From Oceanobacter sp045430275 (GTDB taxonomy: Bacteria; Pseudomonadota; Gammaproteobacteria; Pseudomonadales; Oceanobacteraceae): a DNA stretch of 64,000 nt. Below are positions 42,901 to 50,990 of this stretch, one piece after another (position 1 is the first letter of the stretch; each line of letters opens with the position of its first letter). The stretch lies in contig JAILXU010000001.1 of NCBI GenBank assembly GCA_045430275.1, forward strand, positions 124,001 to 188,000. The letters run 5' to 3'. Under the pieces are notes generated by a model. The model saw only the letters and a program-made list of their open reading frames with translations. It had not been told where the DNA came from and searched no databases. Both the position numbers and the translations under genes were made by a program.

Positions 42901-44866
42901 ACAGACTGCGGGAAGCGTTGGCTTCCTGAGCAACGTTGGCCAGGTTGGCAATGAAGTTGTCGTACAGCTGGCCGAATACCAGCATGTTGTGACACACCTG
43001 CGTGAACTCAATGCGCAGCTCGTCGTGCAGGATGGCGTCCAGAATGGTGATGTCCGGGTGAGCCGGGTCCTGAATGCTTTCCTGACGGAACTGGATGTAC
43101 GGTGCCAGAGACTCTTCCATCACGCGACGGTTGGCTTCGATCTTGGCGCTGGCCACGCTGTTGATCAGAGACTCGGTGCGGCTTGACAGTTTCAGCTCGG
43201 ACAACACCTCATCCGGGATGGTGGTGTCTTTCAGAATGGCGTTCAGAGCAGACGCCAGCGTTTGCTTCAGAGAGCCGCGAGACTGCTCTTTTTCCATATC
43301 CTGAGTCAGTTCCTGACGCACGTCGTGCGGCAACTGTTCACGGATATAGCCTGCCAGAGGGTGCTGGTTGTTCTCGATAAAATCAGCAACCGCAGCGGTG
43401 TCCAGAATGTCATTGGCACGCAGCAGGAAACGGGTTTGCTTGTAGTCGTCGAGGTAGTTCAACAGGCCCTGGAAGTTGACGGAAGCGTCGGATTTCCAGC
43501 GGTTGAACAGGTACAGGCCGAGGTTGAAGCACAGCTCTTGCTTGGACTTGACGTAGTTGTCCTTTGGCTCACCAAAGAACAGCTTGGCGATGGTGGAGCG
43601 GCTTTCGTCGCGGTCTTCGTACTTGGCCCAGAAGTTTTTCCAGCTGCGGTGCAGGGTATCGTCGTAAACGATCTTCTCAGGTGCTTGTAACCAACCCTGG
43701 AATTTACGCTGGGCTTCACGCTCCATGCGCTGCTGCAACTGGCCTTCAGGGACTTCTTTTTCAGCCAGGCGGCCATAGTTCTCAACACTGCTGGAATGAA
43801 TCCGGCGGCGCATGGTGAGATAACGCAAGTAGCGATAGGTCAGGCCGAACAGGTTGTTGTGTTCGGTAGGGGTGCTGGCGAGGAAAAAATTGGATTCTTT
43901 TTCCAGCTTGGCCAGTTTGTCAGACGGTGACAGAAAACGCTCAATCGCCTGCTGGTAGTGTTCTTTCAGGTACGGGTTGTTGCGGGCAAATTCGGCTGCA
44001 TCCAACTCGATGGACTGAATGCCGCTGACAACGGCGTCGTGCAGGTTGATGCGCTTTTCATCGGCATCGGTTGGCGCGTAGTCAATAATGCCGTCAATGA
44101 TACCGGCCTTGCGCAACTCGTAACCGGAAACGCCAACGTACTTGGCGCATTCCTGCCATGACAAATTGTACTTGCGGGCAATGCTGGCCAGACCCTGAGG
44201 CTGGATGGTGTTGAAAATACCATCACGAACACTCAACAGAATATTAGTGGCTGCCAGTGGAATCGCGCCACCGGAGTAACCGGCACCCCAGATAATCCCG
44301 AGTGTTGGCACGTCGTTATTGGCCATTTCGGTGATCAGGTGAGAGATGGAATGCGCCTGGTTGTTGGCGTTGGCGTCTTCGCCTGCCTCGGCTCCCGGTG
44401 TGTCAATGAAGGTAACAATGGGCATGGCACGACGGGCGTATTCGCGCACCAGTTGAGCCGCACGGTTGTGGTGGCTTGGCCCCCAGGCACCATTGGCGTG
44501 CTCGCGATTCTGACAGATAAAGCCAACCCGGCGAATCTTGCCATTGAAATCCATATCAGCTTCGGCGCAATACAAAGGCCCGTCATCGACTTCGGTAATG
44601 ACGCGCAGTATCAGGTGTTGGACAACTGTTTTGGCACCAGGACGGGCATTGCTTTCACTGGGGGAGACAACTTGCTGAATGTATTCGTCAATGTTCAGCT
44701 CTTTCAGATTCGCCAGCTCGGTGTTGCATTGTTCTGGAGAGATCAGCCCTTTGACCGTCTGGTCGACCGCATTTTCTTCGTAGTCCGGGAACAGTGAAAA
44801 ATCCGCGGACAGTTGTTCTGCGATCTGGAACAGGTGATCGACTTGTTTGGGTGTTTGTTCTGACAT
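39977..44866 (-). CDS. Single-chain acyl-CoA carboxylase: CT-alpha, CT-beta, biotin carboxylase and BCCP
   Basis: A 1629-residue fused carboxylase. Domains in order: AccA-like carboxyltransferase (about 70-290, with DTPGAEAGEDANANNQ and YSGGAIPLA), a long helical region (about 300-820), AccD-like carboxyltransferase (about 830-1000, with SSGGMQTKEGAAAL), biotin carboxylase (about 1050-1480, with HGGGGKGIQVV, EKFVTSLRHIEIQV and MNTRLQVEHPVTE), and a biotinyl domain (about 1540-1620, with EAMKM, Lys1577). It should make malonyl-CoA or another carboxylated acyl-CoA. No AccD zinc Cys4 is seen. The ATG giving MSEQTPKQVD is chosen for GGAA upstream; a longer frame starts at 44974. It is 153 bases downstream of fabB on the same strand. 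Confidence 0.88.
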   Translation of the reverse strand: MSEQTPKQVDHLFQIAEQLSADFSLFPDYEENAVDQTVKGLISPEQCNTELANLKELNIDEYIQQVVSPSESNARPGAKTVVQHLILRVITEVDDGPLYCAEADMDFNGKIRRVGFICQNREHANGAWGPSHHNRAAQLVREYARRAMPIVTFIDTPGAEAGEDANANNQAHSISHLITEMANNDVPTLGIIWGAGYSGGAIPLAATNILLSVRDGIFNTIQPQGLASIARKYNLSWQECAKYVGVSGYELRKAGIIDGIIDYAPTDADEKRINLHDAVVSGIQSIELDAAEFARNNPYLKEHYQQAIERFLSPSDKLAKLEKESNFFLASTPTEHNNLFGLTYRYLRYLTMRRRIHSSSVENYGRLAEKEVPEGQLQQRMEREAQRKFQGWLQAPEKIVYDDTLHRSWKNFWAKYEDRDESRSTIAKLFFGEPKDNYVKSKQELCFNLGLYLFNRWKSDASVNFQGLLNYLDDYKQTRFLLRANDILDTAAVADFIENNQHPLAGYIREQLPHDVRQELTQDMEKEQSRGSLKQTLASALNAILKDTTIPDEVLSELKLSSRTESLINSVASAKIEANRRVMEESLAPYIQFRQESIQDPAHPDITILDAILHDELRIEFTQVCHNMLVFGQLYDNFIANLANVAQEANASRSLSEEALKTLLEKSLSEATDGDSYTEQELESFNHWLSYFIASTQRGDFLKSVEEWKKLAFPRLSDTLFVVITFIFEKLLPEYHAAQQDGKTYNGHINPVSIGRRKDFWNRLTMAYHDLQIQQVLDDTKRQKKTSASAVIERFFSDFEEFNSNMMSADPVSFPGFRSSIESALKKDVKPCGVITGIGTIRIGEREQQVGALVSNLDFQAGAFDMASAEKFAKLMVECARQQLPIVCFVSSGGMQTKEGAAALFSMAVTNDRITRFVRDNDLPMVIFGFGDCTGGAQASFVTHPLAQTYYFSGTNMPFAGQIVVPSYLPSTCTLSNYLSVSPKSMDGLVQHPFFPDLDDRLRAIDPDMPVARHTVDNVLDRVLQGYVNAERLTPDTGKGVTAAKKFGSIDKVLVHARGCTAVKLIRKAQESDIKVVLVQSDPDMDSVPVDMLGPEDRVVCIGGNTPDESYLNAKSVLRVAHHENVDALHPGIGFLSESSQFAALCGNHDINFVGPAVTSMETMGNKSNAINTAMRVEVPVVPGSHGILTSSANAAAIADEIGYPVLLKAVHGGGGKGIQVVHSSDKMHTLFHQISTEAKAAFGNGDVYLEKFVTSLRHIEIQVLRDSHGNTKILGLRDCSVQRNNQKIFEESGSTMLPRKLEQGAYDYATKLADAVDYVGAGTVEFIFDLSSNAIYFMEMNTRLQVEHPVTELVSGIDIVSTQFKIAAGESIEDLKPKQNGYAIEVRINAEKPVIKGDELQFVPTPGTIQECILPEEDHIDLISMAGAGKQVSPFYDSMIVQIICYGKDREDTVAKLREYLERVKITGVCTNIPLAKRVLDDEVFQNGVYDTGYLPKFLDRIDLDELIKDVDTAADLAANAVDAEALRIEGSDELKVLSPSTAIFYGSSSPSEPAFVKEGDVIDVEHTLCLMEAMKMFTPLSLKQFNRAGAELYPADQKFKVTRIMNTDGQQVNQGDLLFVVKPVSED

Positions 44867-45019
44867 GAGGGGTTGGTTCCGTATTATGCCGAGGTTGTTG
44901 TGGCCCCAGTGTAGCGTGTCTATATGGGCCACGGCCCCGCAACGTATCCGGCAGGCGGAACGAGGCAGGGCCATGTTGTTGGCACTGAATCAATGGCTGA
45001 TCAGCACCTTACATTCGGT

Positions 45020-46231
45020 TTACAGTGCTTTGAAAATCAGGGTAGCGTTGGTGCCACCAAAACCGAAGCTGTTGGACATGACTGTTTTCAGTTCGGCGTC
45101 GCGGTTTTCGCGTACGATCGGGTAATCGCTAGCGCCTTCGTCCAGTTCAGTGATGTTGGCGCTGCCAGTGATGAAACCGTTTTCCATCATCAGCAGAGAG
45201 TAAATGGCTTCCTGAACGCCTGCTGCGCCCAGTGAGTGGCCGGTCAGCGACTTGGTCGAGCTGATCGGTGGCACGGAATCGCCAAAGGCTTCGCCAACAG
45301 CGCCCAGTTCGGTGACGTCACCGGCCGGTGTGCTGGTGCCGTGAGTGTTCAGGTAGTCAATGACCGGGTTGCCAGCCATGTCCAGGGCATCACGCATACA
45401 GCGAATCGCGCCTTCACCGGAAGGAGCAACCATGTCGGCACCGTCGGACGTTGCAGAGTAACCAATGACTTCTGCGTAGATCTTGGCACCACGAGCCACC
45501 GCGTGTTCGTACTCTTCCAGTACGACCATACCGCCACCGCCAGCGATAACGAAACCATCACGGGTTGCATCGTAGGCACGGGAAGCGGTTTCAGGGCTGT
45601 CGTTGTACTTGGAAGACAGTGCGCCCATGGCGTCGAACTGCAGAGACAGAGACCAGTGCTCTTCTTCACCACCACCGGCGAAGATGATGTCTTGTTTGCC
45701 CCACTGGATCAGTTCCATCGCATGACCAATACAGTGTGCGCTGGTGGCACAGGCTGAGGTCATGGAGTAGTTCACGCCCTTGATGCTGAATGGCGTTGCC
45801 AGGTTGGCGGAGACGGTGGAGCCCATGGTGCGAGTCACACGGTAAGGGCCAACACGACGAATGCCCTTGGAGCGCACGATATCAACGGATTCAACGATGT
45901 CGCTGGTGGATGCACCACCGGAACCGGCAACCAGACCGGTGCGTGGGTTGCTGACCAGATCATCGGCCAGGCCCGCATCAGCGATGGCTTCTTTCATCGA
46001 CAAATAGGAGTACGCCGCTGAATCGCCCATAAAGCGCTTCAACTTGCGATCAATATGCTCGTCGAGATCAATGTTCGGGCGACCTGCCACGTGGCTACGC
46101 ATACCCAGCTCTTCGTATTCTGGAATACGGCTGATGCCAGAACGCTGTTCACGCAACGATGTCAGTACTTCCTCTTTGTTGTTTCCGAGGCAACCGACGA
46201 TACCAATACCTGTAACCACCACTCGACGCAT
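45020..46231 (-). CDS. fabB: Beta-ketoacyl-ACP synthase I FabB
   Basis: FabB elongates acyl-ACP with malonyl-ACP and is needed for unsaturated fatty acids. The 403-residue product has Cys161 in TSACATSAHC, His near 297 in NTHGTSTPAGD, His near 332 in LTGHSLGAAG, and the C-terminal SFGFGGTNATLI. The N-terminus MRRVVVTGIGIVGCLG is that of FabB. The ATG has AGAG upstream. Unlike many relatives, no fabA is adjacent; the fused carboxylase follows downstream, so both may be transcribed from the fabB promoter. Palindromes lie in its leader. Confidence 0.95.
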   Translation of the reverse strand: MRRVVVTGIGIVGCLGNNKEEVLTSLREQRSGISRIPEYEELGMRSHVAGRPNIDLDEHIDRKLKRFMGDSAAYSYLSMKEAIADAGLADDLVSNPRTGLVAGSGGASTSDIVESVDIVRSKGIRRVGPYRVTRTMGSTVSANLATPFSIKGVNYSMTSACATSAHCIGHAMELIQWGKQDIIFAGGGEEEHWSLSLQFDAMGALSSKYNDSPETASRAYDATRDGFVIAGGGGMVVLEEYEHAVARGAKIYAEVIGYSATSDGADMVAPSGEGAIRCMRDALDMAGNPVIDYLNTHGTSTPAGDVTELGAVGEAFGDSVPPISSTKSLTGHSLGAAGVQEAIYSLLMMENGFITGSANITELDEGASDYPIVRENRDAELKTVMSNSFGFGGTNATLIFKAL

Positions 46232-46264
46232 AGTTTTATCTCTGAATCGTTTCTTTATTGTCTG

Positions 46265-46286
46265 TGAGTACTCAGTATGAGGCTCA
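46265..46286 (-). promoter_or_regulatory. TGAG...CTCA palindromes in the fabB leader
   Basis: TGAGTACTCA (46265-46274) and TGAGGCTCA (46278-46286) are adjacent palindromes between the promoter and the fabB start. A third, TGAGCCTCA (46348-46356), overlaps the -10 element. These may bind a regulator. They do not match the E. coli FabR site I remember. Confidence 0.35.
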
Positions 46287-46355
46287 CATTGAATTATTGT
46301 TCCAAATCGCCCTAATCAGGCTGAAAAAGCGCCTGAGGCAGCGAATATGAGCCTC

Positions 46356-46365
46356 ACTATATAGC
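46356..46365 (-). promoter_or_regulatory. Putative extended -10 of the fabB promoter
   Basis: On the minus strand TGCTATATAGTGAG reads as an extended -10 (TGn then TATATA). No good -35 is seen. Transcripts would begin about 120 bases before the fabB ATG. Confidence 0.35.
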
Positions 46366-46423
46366 ACAGGGCAAAAATGGATAAAGAAAAATATTCTTGA
46401 ACCAGAATCGGCAATGCGCCAGG

Positions 46424-47200
46424 TCAGCCGTTGTAATTTCTCAGTGGCCACCAGAAAAATCGTCCCAGCAGTGCCAGGGCAATCAGTGCAAGCGCGATGG
46501 CCAGTCCCTGGGTGTCAGGGTAGCGGCTGTCAAAAAACGGCAGATAAACAGCAGCAATGGTCAGTAATACCGCACTGGAATAGAGCCAGCCGGGAGCTTG
46601 CAGAACGGTAAAGCGTTGCTGCAGCCAGACGGTCAGAATGGCGATGAGAATCCCCCCGGCTGAGCCGACCAGTACATCCAGCGGCCAGTGAGCGCCGACT
46701 GCGACGCGGCTGAAAGCCCCCAGTAAAGCCCAGACAAGCAGAGGCATCATCCAGCAGCGTTTGCTGTACAGAATAATCAGGGTCAGAGCCGCGAAAATGG
46801 TGAATGAGTGACCCGACGGAAAGCTGTGGTTCTTCATTTTTGGGCCAATCAGATGAAAGCTGTCGGTGGCCAACAGAGCGGCGGGGCGTGCGGCATCAAA
46901 GAGATTTTTGCCGCTATGTACAAACAGTGTTCCCAATAACAGCAAGACCAGTGCGGGTGCAAACAGTTGATGCTGACGCGCCGCAATCGCGCCCAGCAGG
47001 GCCATAACAAACAGCGTGTCCGCGGTAAACGTCAGGTTGGCCCAGAGAGGGTCTGGAAGCTGGCTGAACATGTCGTTCAGATGGACAAACAGCACCGCAT
47101 TGGTGCCCGTGAAAATCACCACAATGGCGGTCACGATCAACAAACCGCTGACGTAAAACAGCGGCAACAGCGCCCGGGTCGACAAAGAAGGGGGGGTCAT
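46424..47200 (-). CDS. PAP2-family membrane phosphatase
   Basis: A 258-residue inner-membrane PAP2 superfamily phosphatase with six membrane helices. The three motifs are KNLFDAARPA (KX6RP), PSGHS and SRVAVGAHWPLDVLVG (SRX5HX3D). Likely substrates are isoprenyl or phosphatidic-acid phosphates at the membrane. The start overlaps the end of the glycosyltransferase gene by four bases (ATGA). With the GT2 and GT83 genes upstream it forms a cluster for lipid-linked sugar transfer, and it may recycle undecaprenyl phosphate. Confidence 0.9.
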   Translation of the reverse strand: MTPPSLSTRALLPLFYVSGLLIVTAIVVIFTGTNAVLFVHLNDMFSQLPDPLWANLTFTADTLFVMALLGAIAARQHQLFAPALVLLLLGTLFVHSGKNLFDAARPAALLATDSFHLIGPKMKNHSFPSGHSFTIFAALTLIILYSKRCWMMPLLVWALLGAFSRVAVGAHWPLDVLVGSAGGILIAILTVWLQQRFTVLQAPGWLYSSAVLLTIAAVYLPFFDSRYPDTQGLAIALALIALALLGRFFWWPLRNYNG

Positions 47201-48750
47201 GGCTTGGCTTCCTCGGTCAGTGGACGACGGATAATCACAATGGGGCCGCTTTCAAACAGCAATTGGTAGCTGTCCAGATTTTTAATGCGGTCAACACGGC
47301 CATAGCCAATTTCGCCAGGCTTCAGCGCGCGACGAGGTGTCACCTTGTCGAGATAGACATTAAAGCTGGGCGTATCGATGGATTGGGTCACCACAGGCTG
47401 GCCGAGTGTGCGCATGAATTGTGCTGCCTCCCATACCGGACGCTGTTGCGCTTCGCTGAATGCGGGCACAAATACATGCCAGACAAACAGAGCCTGTACG
47501 ACGGCTGTAGTGACCAGTCCTTGCCAGACGGGCAGACGTTTCCAGAGTACCAGCGCAACGGCGACTGCTCCGGCGAGAGCCGCCAGAATCGCGAAGTCGG
47601 TATTGATATAGACAGCGGCCCGGTCGGCGGTAGCGATTTCAATCGGGTTGGTCAGCCCGGCCTTGATCGTCGGAATCAACAACGGGAAGGCGGCAAACAG
47701 GCCAAAAAACAGCACCGGGAACAGTACGGCAAACCAGCGATTGGCCAACTGGTAACGGTAGCGGGCCATCAGCAACACCAGCGGTGTGCAGCCGTACAGA
47801 ATGTAATGTGGCAGCTTGGTGCTGGCGAGAGAGAACAACACCAGAACAACCAGAAACCAGATCCACAAAAAACGATTCAGAGGGTCGCCCGTCATGGCGC
47901 TTTTGGCACTGCTCAGACTTCTCAGTAACAGAGCGCCAAATGGGGCCAGTAAGAAGGGCAGTACGAGCGGGTAAAACAGGAAACCGCCATCGTGTCCTTC
48001 CATGGCGTTATTAAAGCGATTGACGTTGTGCTTCAGAAAGAAGCCGTCAATAAAATCCTGACCCTGTGCCAGGTATTCAGCAATGTACCAGGGGGCCGCA
48101 ATGGCCAGCAGCAATCCCCAACCCGGAAAGAAAAGCAGAGCGGTCATCAATGCTTGCTGTTTCTTCATGGACAAGTAAAAAGGCACGGCGGCCAACAGGG
48201 GAATGGCCACGGCAACCGGGCCTTTGGTCAGCAGCCCCAACCCCATCAGGGCATAAACCAGAAACAGGGTGCGCTCTGACGGCGTTTGGCTGTAATGATA
48301 AATTGCCAGCAAGGTGCCGGATAGCAAGCAGTTCAGCAGTGCGTCGGCGGTGGCAACGTGCGAGATCATATTAATGCCAAGAGCGCTGGTGGCGATCAAG
48401 GCGGCGGCGATGGCGCTGTTCTGACTGATGTAATAGCGAGCAAAGGCATAGATACCAATCACCCAGCCAATTCCGGCCAGAACCGACGGCAGTCGGAAGG
48501 CCCAGACTTCGGTGCCAAACAGGGAAACCGAAGCCGCTTGCAGCCAATAGATTAAAATAGGCTTGTCAAAGCGGACGCGATCATTCAACCAGGTGGTAAT
48601 AAAATCACCCCGCTCAAACATACCGCGCGTGGCTTCGCTGAATGCCCCTTCGTCGTGGTCAAACAGCAGGAAACCACCCAGATTCATCGCCATCATGGCC
48701 ACAACAAACACAGCCAGCCAGATGGGCATACCTCGCACCAGAGCCATCAT
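47197..48750 (-). CDS. ArnT-like GT83 glycosyltransferase
   Basis: A 517-residue inner-membrane glycosyltransferase with about 12 helices and a C-terminal soluble part (about 380-515). The catalytic first loop reads FDHDEGAFSEATRGMFERGD. ArnT-family enzymes transfer sugar from an undecaprenyl-phosphate donor to lipid A or another lipid in the periplasm. The gene starts at ATGATG, of which the first ATG is one base overlapping the stop of the GT2 gene (TGATG). No arnB, arnA or arnD accompanies it, so the sugar is unknown. Confidence 0.88.
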   Translation of the reverse strand: MMALVRGMPIWLAVFVVAMMAMNLGGFLLFDHDEGAFSEATRGMFERGDFITTWLNDRVRFDKPILIYWLQAASVSLFGTEVWAFRLPSVLAGIGWVIGIYAFARYYISQNSAIAAALIATSALGINMISHVATADALLNCLLSGTLLAIYHYSQTPSERTLFLVYALMGLGLLTKGPVAVAIPLLAAVPFYLSMKKQQALMTALLFFPGWGLLLAIAAPWYIAEYLAQGQDFIDGFFLKHNVNRFNNAMEGHDGGFLFYPLVLPFLLAPFGALLLRSLSSAKSAMTGDPLNRFLWIWFLVVLVLFSLASTKLPHYILYGCTPLVLLMARYRYQLANRWFAVLFPVLFFGLFAAFPLLIPTIKAGLTNPIEIATADRAAVYINTDFAILAALAGAVAVALVLWKRLPVWQGLVTTAVVQALFVWHVFVPAFSEAQQRPVWEAAQFMRTLGQPVVTQSIDTPSFNVYLDKVTPRRALKPGEIGYGRVDRIKNLDSYQLLFESGPIVIIRRPLTEEAKP

Positions 48751-49817
48751 CAGGAAGCCGTAGGCGTTGGAGTAGAGTCTGGTGTGGTTTCTGGCAGTTG
48801 ATCGGCAACGGCCCAACCCGCTTCCGGGGTTGGTGACGTGTCGGAATGCTGCTCATTGCGATGGTAAATCACGTACTGTCGGGTTTCGGCAGAGCTTTCA
48901 AAATAGGTTCGGGAGATCAATTCTGACATTACGCCAGTGGTCAGGAACTGCAGGGCGGCGATTACAAAGACGATGGCAATCAGGAAGAGCGGGCGGCTGC
49001 CAATGTCTTCACCCAGTCCGAATTTGATGATGGCGAGATACCCCAGCAACAGAGTGCCAATGGAACCCATGCCCAGTCCGATCATGCCAAAAAAGTGGCC
49101 AGGACGTGCCTTGTAGCGCATGAAGAAATACACCGACAGCAAGTCGAGAATCACCCGAAACGTCCGTGAGATGCCGTACTTGGATTCACCCGCCAGACGG
49201 GCGTTGTGATGCACTTCGACTTCACCAATACGGCTGGGAGGAACGACGGCGGCAACCCAGGCTGGAATAAAGCGGTGCATTTCACCGTACAGGCGAACTT
49301 GCTTGATCACAGAGGAACGATAAATTTTCAGTGAGCAGCCATAGTCATTGATGCGCACGCCCGTGATCTTGCCGATCAGGCGGTTGGCGATGCGAGAGGG
49401 AATCTTGCGCATCACCAGATCATCCTTGCGGTTCTTGCGCCAGCCGGTCAAAAGATCCAGATCTTTCTCCAGCAGGTGATCGACCATACGTGGAATGTCC
49501 GCCGGATCGTTTTGCAGGTCGCCATCCAGAGTCGCGATCAGTTCACCGCGTGCTTCATCAATACCGGCCTGCATGGCAGCGGTTTGGCCGAAGTTGCGAC
49601 GCAGCTCAACCACCCGAACATGGGTGCCGTATTTCTCGGCTTCCTGATTCAGCGCCTGAGGCGTGCCATCGGTGCTGCCGTCATCGACAACCAGCAGTTC
49701 CCATGCTCCCTGGTAGTGAGCGAGTCCTTCATGTACTCGGGCAACCATGGGTGAGACGTTGTCAATCTCATTGAACATGGGAATAACAATGGACAGGGAC
49801 GGCTTGTTATCAGGCAC
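48750..49817 (-). CDS. GT2 dolichol-phosphate-mannose-synthase-like glycosyltransferase
   Basis: A 355-residue GT2 enzyme with a DXD-like catalytic core and two C-terminal membrane helices (about 235-300). It shows VIPMFNEIDNVSPM, VVDDGSTDGT and ATLDGDLQNDPADIP, then GVRINDYGCSLKIYR near the acceptor region. This pattern is shared by ArnC, GtrB and YfdH, which make undecaprenyl-phosphate sugars for later transfer. A Pro/Thr-rich C-terminal tail (about 330-355) is unusual. It is the first gene of the GT2-GT83-PAP2 unit. Confidence 0.9.
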   Translation of the reverse strand: MPDNKPSLSIVIPMFNEIDNVSPMVARVHEGLAHYQGAWELLVVDDGSTDGTPQALNQEAEKYGTHVRVVELRRNFGQTAAMQAGIDEARGELIATLDGDLQNDPADIPRMVDHLLEKDLDLLTGWRKNRKDDLVMRKIPSRIANRLIGKITGVRINDYGCSLKIYRSSVIKQVRLYGEMHRFIPAWVAAVVPPSRIGEVEVHHNARLAGESKYGISRTFRVILDLLSVYFFMRYKARPGHFFGMIGLGMGSIGTLLLGYLAIIKFGLGEDIGSRPLFLIAIVFVIAALQFLTTGVMSELISRTYFESSAETRQYVIYHRNEQHSDTSPTPEAGWAVADQLPETTPDSTPTPTAS

Positions 49818-49917
49818 GGCGGGCTACCACTCGGATGCTGGAAAATTTGGGAGGATCATACCCAAATCCGCAAGGTGATCAAACCGCCGTGTCAACCGGG
49901 GCGAGTGGCTTGGAGCG

Positions 49918-50838
49918 CTATTCAGGCTTGGGGGAAGCCGGTCTGATCACGGCTGCGATCAGTCCGGTTAACACCAGCGTGGTGCCTAATACGAACAGGT
50001 GCAAATTGACGGCGGCCGCCAGTACGTCAGCGGTATTCAGTGGCCAGGGTAACAAGGCCGCAACGATTCCGGCTTCATACGTACCGGCTCCGGCAAAGCC
50101 GTGGATGGGCAAGACGCTGCTGAGTTCGCCACCGCTAACGCCCGTCCAGGCTTGTGGCCAGGTCAGTGGAACAAACTGTGCCAGCAGCCAGGCGTACACC
50201 GCCAGCTTGAGTGCCCAGTTGGTCAGCGTCCAGAACAGCGCTCGGGAATAGGCAGCAGGCGAGTCGGGCAGGGCGGCCATCAAATCCGATAACTTTTGAA
50301 CCTTGCTGGAACTGTGCTGGGACAGATAGCGACGAATATGGTTTTGCAGTGGCAGCAATAACAGTGGTGCGGTGAGCAGTGCCAGTGCCAGCAGGGCTTT
50401 GGTAACCAGTGACAGTGATAACTGGCCGCTGAGGCTGATGCCCGCCAGTGCCACCAGAGCGTACAAATCCAGCAGCCGTAACCACAGTAGAGCCGGGCCG
50501 CTGTGACTGATACGTAACTGGAAGTGCTGCTTCATTAATACTGGAAAGGCCGCTTCGCCACTGCGCATGGGCAGTAGATTGTTGAAAAAGTTGTGCAAGA
50601 CAGTAATGCGTAATAGCAAGGCAAATTGGCCCTGACAATACACTTTAAAGAAGTCATAAAATCGAATGGCCCGCAGAACATAGCTGACCAGCATCAGACT
50701 TACGGCTCCGGCCACCGCTATTGGTGAAATAGCCTGCCAGGCGGACAGCACCGCTTGCCAACCGTATTGATCTTCGACCAGCCACAGCAATCCAGCCAAC
50801 AGAGCCAGCCCAAGCCAGAATTTCCAGTGTGTCAGCAT
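49918..50838 (-). CDS. YbhN/AglD-type membrane protein (UPF0104)
   Basis: A 306-residue inner-membrane protein with about eight hydrophobic helices, of the lysylphosphatidylglycerol-synthase-transmembrane (UPF0104) family. Features include LRAIRFYDFFKVYCQG, LHNFFNNLLPMRSGEAAFPVLM and PIHGFAGAGTYEAGIVAAL. Some relatives move or flip lipids, but the function is unknown. The ATG has GAGG upstream. It is 100 bases from the GT2 gene, on the same strand, so it may belong to that cluster, and is divergent from waaC. Confidence 0.8.
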   Translation of the reverse strand: MLTHWKFWLGLALLAGLLWLVEDQYGWQAVLSAWQAISPIAVAGAVSLMLVSYVLRAIRFYDFFKVYCQGQFALLLRITVLHNFFNNLLPMRSGEAAFPVLMKQHFQLRISHSGPALLWLRLLDLYALVALAGISLSGQLSLSLVTKALLALALLTAPLLLLPLQNHIRRYLSQHSSSKVQKLSDLMAALPDSPAAYSRALFWTLTNWALKLAVYAWLLAQFVPLTWPQAWTGVSGGELSSVLPIHGFAGAGTYEAGIVAALLPWPLNTADVLAAAVNLHLFVLGTTLVLTGLIAAVIRPASPKPE

Positions 50839-50990
50839 GCTGTGCGCCTCTCGGGTGGGGTGTGAGCCTTGAATCAGGCGGCGTTATTTCACGTCAATTG
50901 AGGGCTTGTCAAGTTGCATCTGCTACCCTCAGGGTTTACCGTCGCGGCTGCTGTCAAAGCGATTTCATTGTTTGTTGTGCCGGAGTGTCT

